A stretch of 23,740 nt of DNA, from IMG/VR virus record IMGVR_UViG_3300044972_000880, positions 1 to 23,740 of that record; one strand, given 5' to 3'. Origin of the DNA: a virus. Of this stretch, positions 20,601-23,740 are shown piece by piece. How positions within the stretch are numbered: the first letter of the stretch is position 1; every line of letters begins with the position of its first letter. The position numbers were made by a program, and so were the translations under genes. The notes beneath the pieces were generated by a model, which was not told where the DNA came from, did not search any database, and worked only from the letters and a program-made list of their open reading frames with translations.

Positions 20601-21781
20601 TACTCATCCATCATGCGTTGAGCCTTAGGGGAAAGCTTTGCGCTAATGGAGTTGGATTGATCGAAGCGACGGGAAGCAACGGCAGCAGGGGTTTGCTCTG
20701 CTTGAGCAGCAAGACGAGCACGTTCCCGCACGGCTCCAACGCCTTGGCCCAGCTTTGTGTCTAGGAATGTAACTTGGGCTGTAAGAGGGTTAACAATTTC
20801 AATGGACTCTTGTGTTCCCAATTGATTGAGCTTCATCTCTCGCGCAAGCTCTTTAGCTCTCAACTCATTCTTAGCCTGAGCAAAATCCAGCGCAAGACGA
20901 CCGCGTTCCTTCAAGCCATTATCAATGGCAATAAAAGATTCCAATGCGCTATTCTGTGGTGCGCCCATTAGTATCTCTGCGGACTCCCTAGCACTCTTTG
21001 GTGCTGAAAATCCCCTTTCATTTATGCTTCTAGCAAGTTCCCTTGAAGTTGCATCGTAAGCCCTGTTGATGGCTTGAGCATCCTTGTTTGCCTGATTAAA
21101 TAGCATCTTGCCCTCAATGGCTCTTCCGCCGTAGGCAATAGCCATACTTGCGCCCAAGTTATAGGGACTGACATCAGCAATGCTTTGACCTAAACGATTC
21201 TGTTCGGCAACGGTAAGTCCCAATCCTTCAAGCGTGGAACCAGTCAAATAGTTGAGCAGGCCGGGAGCCTTACGCAATGGAGCAAATATCGTGCTCTCAA
21301 CTCCCGTTTGAATTTGCTCGGGAATGTTCATTGTTGGACGACCCTCTAATCCTCTAGCCAGTGTTTCACCGGCAAGACCGGTAGCCGCAAGAAAACCCAA
21401 AGCCGGAGCTGTTCCAACGCCTGTTGGAAGGGCTATTGCAGCAGCCGCTACTGGGCCATAGCGAGCCACCGTAGGAGCAATCTTTTTACCCACCTGAAAC
21501 GCCGCCTGACCCACCGTAGTGATGTCTTCTGGAGCAGCCTGTCTAGCTGGGCTGGCAAGAAGTATCTCATCCACCTTGCCCATAAGCTCTGCCGCCTTTT
21601 GGTCGGTGCTCTTCTGGCTTTCGATAAATGACGACTTCGCCCTATCCAGCATTGATGGCTGGGGTGCTACTGGAGCATTTTGTTCGTCAATCTTCTTAAA
21701 GATGGACACAATCTCCTCGTCATCCATTCCATCAGGAAAAGATACTTTCCCGTATTTCGGGTGGTTGATGATTTGTGGCAT
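17621..21781 (-). CDS. Very large virion protein, ejection/internal-virion type
   Basis: A 1386-residue protein, similar in size to the T7 internal core protein gp16 (1318 residues) and coded by the last gene of the minus-strand late region. It starts MPQIINHPKYGKVSFPDGMD with a PDGMDDEEI motif (residues 16-24) common at the N terminus of large phage virion proteins. Hydrophobic, Ala/Gly-rich segments occur near 107-138 and near 980-1000 (ASTVALLAGAGVAGSNYG), which could insert in a membrane. The body is largely helical. Such proteins are carried in the head and ejected to build a DNA tunnel. Residues 1-30 resemble no catalytic domain; a lysozyme motif was not found. The start overlaps the preceding gene as TAATG. 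Confidence 0.68.
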   Translation of the reverse strand: MPQIINHPKYGKVSFPDGMDDEEIVSIFKKIDEQNAPVAPQPSMLDRAKSSFIESQKSTDQKAAELMGKVDEILLASPARQAAPEDITTVGQAAFQVGKKIAPTVARYGPVAAAAIALPTGVGTAPALGFLAATGLAGETLARGLEGRPTMNIPEQIQTGVESTIFAPLRKAPGLLNYLTGSTLEGLGLTVAEQNRLGQSIADVSPYNLGASMAIAYGGRAIEGKMLFNQANKDAQAINRAYDATSRELARSINERGFSAPKSARESAEILMGAPQNSALESFIAIDNGLKERGRLALDFAQAKNELRAKELAREMKLNQLGTQESIEIVNPLTAQVTFLDTKLGQGVGAVRERARLAAQAEQTPAAVASRRFDQSNSISAKLSPKAQRMMDEYGFIDPRLAFAIGRSGIGGLAGVIQGDTIEEDLGYGLGYAIAGAVLSPSVARKVGTVAKEIGTSMGKVKNNWVPEITLKPFMAAIQAGDAEARGLMVESNFAYRQLNNALNKFEAGAQREAANDSVFEYINGRKSIEDLPAILQPAAQNARDAVDGLSTLLVDRGVATGRIADTILDNRGSYVRRAYELFANPDFKPDPAVFKEWVDAHVSSKLKDPKNTFTQAELQQQFTNEATRLLDRDVAGQYVTQVYAKTYRNIFTARNPNLDALTRRLYGEINDPLLLLSDTSSRIAKTAADYKMRSNMVEIGERLGLMSRNANDQLTKSIVETVDPLNPLSGYFTTPAIRDAFASISSGQSSALMKALSTVSSATKIPKTLGSFKAYTSNVYGGASDLFAQGHALELLDKNNWSNAIGNMAIEFGIVSDNGRLSQNKALQFHKKLVELGVNSKSIPAQDFVNAFDSSFIKGKVKLVDNAIDFLSKVYSAPESFSKVFAFGGELKTIKAAYPKSSLEEQMKMAAEKVRSLNTNYDSQWKVIRKASQVGALDPFVAYTADRYRITYNTFRIGLDEIKSKNPALQKAGAKRIASTVALLAGAGVAGSNYGIDRNEQEALRRRAPDYLKNGFLSISRTGDNEVGFSNLNYNIPQSIVMEAAAAAMRGDNSQQAAENFMSVFGEQFLGVSLYSSPVFQIRANENSQGVPIYSSNDSPLKFAGNVGGFLIGEWFTPSVVADIKNAKKVWDEPVMSTSGKITNMGDIAKANLAGIRIQRYSIPERMTSEARTFNANIAEDARMFKERKKTSLLESEKQAAYNEFEQRRMRQFEKITQWAKDAKTLGMDENAIAKMGREAKLAPKLILGAIDGIYSPSAYEETQSPTEQITAWKDSGKTQAQIVALIKAEAKTNPLQAMSLASSYKRMASESIRGITDMDKLIMSLDDANGDRVKYLTQKAKIISDEQGPNLAQGYLLQLEKKGIISLPLRAQLESAGVMQKKRY

Positions 21782-22848
21782 TACTTTTTAGGCTTTAACA
21801 AAGTATTAAAGTCTCTAACACCAACGTCAACATCGGGAGCAGAAGATCGTCCAAATATTGATGGGTTAATAGTTTTTCCGCCACCCCCAAACATACCGGG
21901 GGGCGATAGATAAACCGGGGCTCCACTAACTTCAACGCGCCATTCATTTCCATCCCAAACAGATGGAACGGTTTTTTTATTACCGGTTTCTGGGTCTTCT
22001 AAAATCAAATCTTTTTTAGTGCCGGGACGAAGCAATAGGGTTGGGGTTTCAAGACTTTTTTCAACATCGGCTATTTCAATAGCATTTAGTTTTACTCCCC
22101 TTCTTTGTTCTTCTGCGGCTACCGCACGATTTAAAGTGGCGGCTTTATCTGTTACCGCAGTAACTTTTGGAGCCTTTTGAGCTTCGGTTTGTGCCTCAAT
22201 CAATCCAATTTGAGCCTCCGTCATCTTGCGGTCAAGCTCATCGGTATTCTTGATGATAGAAATGGCTTCGCTAACCGGAACACCCTGTTGAACCAACAAG
22301 GAAAGCGTTTGTTGAGGCGAGGCTTTAGCGGCAACATTAAGTTTCTCGAAGGTCATGCCGGGAGTGTTAAGCTGTTCAGTAATTCCAGCATTTTGATTTT
22401 GACGAAGAGCCGCAACAACTCTCTCGCTTTGCTTCCTTCTTGCCTCATCAGCCATACTCTGACTCATGGCACCACCGATTACAGAGTTAAGCATTGGATT
22501 AAGGGCTTGAGCTATATTGGCCTTTTCCATGCTAGACAACTTTGGGTCGTCAATTGTTTGAGTGGTTTTCTTGACCCAATCCTTAACCTCGGGAGATATA
22601 TCCTTGAGGCTATCCACGTTTTTCACGAAAGCCTTGGTGGAAGAAATGATGCTTTTATACTGCTCCTCTTCCTTCTTCTGTTTGGCTAGTGACCCAAAAA
22701 TTTGAGCACCAACATTACCTAAATTGCTAAACATTTGGCCGTATGCTTGGCCGCCTGCTTGGATGCTTTGTGCAGCAGATTGCGCCCCCTGTGTAATGGG
22801 GGAGTAGTCAATGCGACCTAGTGCGGGATTTACGGAGCTTCCAATCAT
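21781..22848 (-). CDS. Virion protein, probable internal/ejection partner
   Basis: A 355-residue protein with no recognised domain. The N terminus is Gly/Ser/Ala/Gln-rich (GAQSAAQSIQAGGQAYGQMF, then NLGNVGAQIFGSLA), the middle is helical with repeated Gln/Glu/Lys and the C terminus has GMFGGGGK. Such composition is common in phage internal virion or tail assembly proteins. It starts 15 bases after the Hint-domain gene stop behind TTAAACACA and its stop overlaps the start of the 1386-residue protein, so the three genes form one late operon. Function is inferred from position. Confidence 0.65.
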   Translation of the reverse strand: MIGSSVNPALGRIDYSPITQGAQSAAQSIQAGGQAYGQMFSNLGNVGAQIFGSLAKQKKEEEQYKSIISSTKAFVKNVDSLKDISPEVKDWVKKTTQTIDDPKLSSMEKANIAQALNPMLNSVIGGAMSQSMADEARRKQSERVVAALRQNQNAGITEQLNTPGMTFEKLNVAAKASPQQTLSLLVQQGVPVSEAISIIKNTDELDRKMTEAQIGLIEAQTEAQKAPKVTAVTDKAATLNRAVAAEEQRRGVKLNAIEIADVEKSLETPTLLLRPGTKKDLILEDPETGNKKTVPSVWDGNEWRVEVSGAPVYLSPPGMFGGGGKTINPSIFGRSSAPDVDVGVRDFNTLLKPKK

Positions 22849-22863
22849 TGTGTTTAAGAAAGT

Positions 22864-23740
22864 TTAGGTGGATGAGAAGGTGGCAAGTTCTTCAATCATG
22901 CTGTTAACAGCTACGCCAGACATACGATAGCCGATGTCTTCCGTCAACAAGTCATAGGAACGGGTGACGCCGCCATAGACAGCGATGGCTTCAACAACTT
23001 CGCCGCCCTTAAAGCTATTCCCCACATTGTAGTCCATCGAGCGTTCGCCTTCAATGCGGTGCATATCGCATACAGAGAAGTCCTTTCCATTATCGAGATA
23101 GAAACGATGGAAGCGTTCGGCTTCTGGGTTCTCGGCATACTCATGTTTAATGAGCACCTTAACGGGTTCGCCAGAGAAGCCAATGACGCTATCACCAGAG
23201 CGGATGTCTTCGATGGCCACTTGGCCTTCTGGTGTGTCAATAAGTTCGCCTTCTGGGATACAGAGGAATGCGGCTTTAGCACCAAGAACTTTACCGGCCA
23301 ATGCGCCTCCAACAATGCTTCCAATCCCGCCGACAATGCCGGAGGTTTTTGTAGCAGAGGCACCAGCCTTAGCAGCCGCCAATTGAGCAGCAGCAGACTG
23401 TTGAGCAATGTCTCGGTTGGTGATGTTAGCTTGATTGGCCAACGCCAAGTTAATACCCGTGTCTGGATTGTAGGTTGTTGGGGTGTTAAACGTCTTAGCC
23501 AAGTCCAGAGCATACCCTTGCTGTTGAGCAGCGGTTTGACCGGCATTGCTCTGTTGACCTAGCAGCATAGCCGTTGGGTCATACGCCGCGCCACGATAGC
23601 CTTGAGCCAAGTTGAGAGCATAAGCCCTATTAGCTTCAGCGGTAGCCGAGTCAGCTTGTCCAATTAGACCAAGGTTAGCAATGTTCTGCTGTTGCTGATT
23701 GGCGGCAAACAAACGATTCTGAGAGGCAAGGTCCATACCC
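22864..23740 (-). CDS. Virion protein with C-terminal Hint (intein-like) domain, incomplete
   Basis: The frame is open to the right edge; an in-frame ATG at 23734-23736 may be internal. The N-terminal 120 or so residues are Gln/Ala/Asn-rich (NQQQQNIANLGLIGQ), followed by an Ala/Gly helix (GIVGGIGSIVGGALAGK). From about residue 159 counted from that ATG comes LCIPEGELIDTPEGQVAIED with C159 and then GDSVIG: block A of a Hint domain. Block B is VCDMHRIEG (CxxH in place of TxxH, H226). The end has YGGVTRSYDLLTEDIGYRMS and VAVNSM (N278-S279), matching the C-terminal splicing block although the usual His before Asn is Val. It may therefore self-cleave or splice, leaving about ten residues after N278. 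Confidence 0.82.
   Translation of the reverse strand, partial: GMDLASQNRLFAANQQQQNIANLGLIGQADSATAEANRAYALNLAQGYRGAAYDPTAMLLGQQSNAGQTAAQQQGYALDLAKTFNTPTTYNPDTGINLALANQANITNRDIAQQSAAAQLAAAKAGASATKTSGIVGGIGSIVGGALAGKVLGAKAAFLCIPEGELIDTPEGQVAIEDIRSGDSVIGFSGEPVKVLIKHEYAENPEAERFHRFYLDNGKDFSVCDMHRIEGERSMDYNVGNSFKGGEVVEAIAVYGGVTRSYDLLTEDIGYRMSGVAVNSMIEELATFSST

Overview
The window is a large part of the genome of a tailed bacteriophage, or of a prophage-like contig. The hallmarks are a small and a large terminase subunit, a portal protein, very large virion proteins of the internal or ejection type, a DnaB-family helicase, an SSB-like protein, a RecB/Cas4-type exonuclease, two HNH nucleases and a lysozyme-fold enzyme. 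No integrase, CI-type repressor, rRNA, tRNA or CRISPR array is visible. The large ejection-type proteins suggest a podovirus-like particle, but that is an inference. Most genes lack a clear Shine-Dalgarno sequence and instead have an A-rich leader (for example AACAAAACA) directly before ATG. This points to a host with weak SD dependence, such as Bacteroidota or Verrucomicrobiota; the host cannot be fixed from the sequence alone.

Layout. (1) 1-3649, minus strand: packaging and head module in the order TerS, TerL, two small proteins, portal; the portal gene runs off the left edge. (2) 3650-4851: a divergent control region of about 1.2 kb without a convincing gene. It has a poly-C run, a GC-rich alternating purine-pyrimidine tract, an 11-bp inverted repeat, a 16-bp palindrome and several hairpins, and is the best place for an origin and for divergent promoters. 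(3) 4852-17619, plus strand: the early/replication arm, about 34 small and medium genes packed into blocks joined by ATGA or TAATG overlaps. It begins with a lysozyme-like protein, continues with an amidoligase plus class II glutamine amidotransferase cassette, two tiny membrane proteins, several unknown genes and a probable small RNA with its own promoter and terminator. It then has three small helix-turn-helix genes, the helicase, a small protein with a clamp-binding motif, SSB, exonuclease, HNH, a SWIM zinc-finger protein, a second HNH, a metallophosphoesterase and a winged-helix protein. (4) 17621-23740, minus strand: a 1386-residue ejection-type protein, a 355-residue virion protein and a virion protein ending in an intein-like Hint domain that runs to the right edge.

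The minus-strand genes at both ends are all late/virion genes. If the genome is circular or circularly permuted, the missing part would lie between the portal (left edge) and the Hint protein (right edge) and would carry the capsid and tail genes. No DNA polymerase is seen in the replication arm, so the phage may use the host polymerase. The small protein next to the helicase, with an N-terminal QYDLF clamp-binding motif, would fit such recruitment.

A recurring design is seen in the plus arm: gaps between translationally coupled gene blocks contain one to three compact hairpins followed by an A-rich leader and the next start codon.
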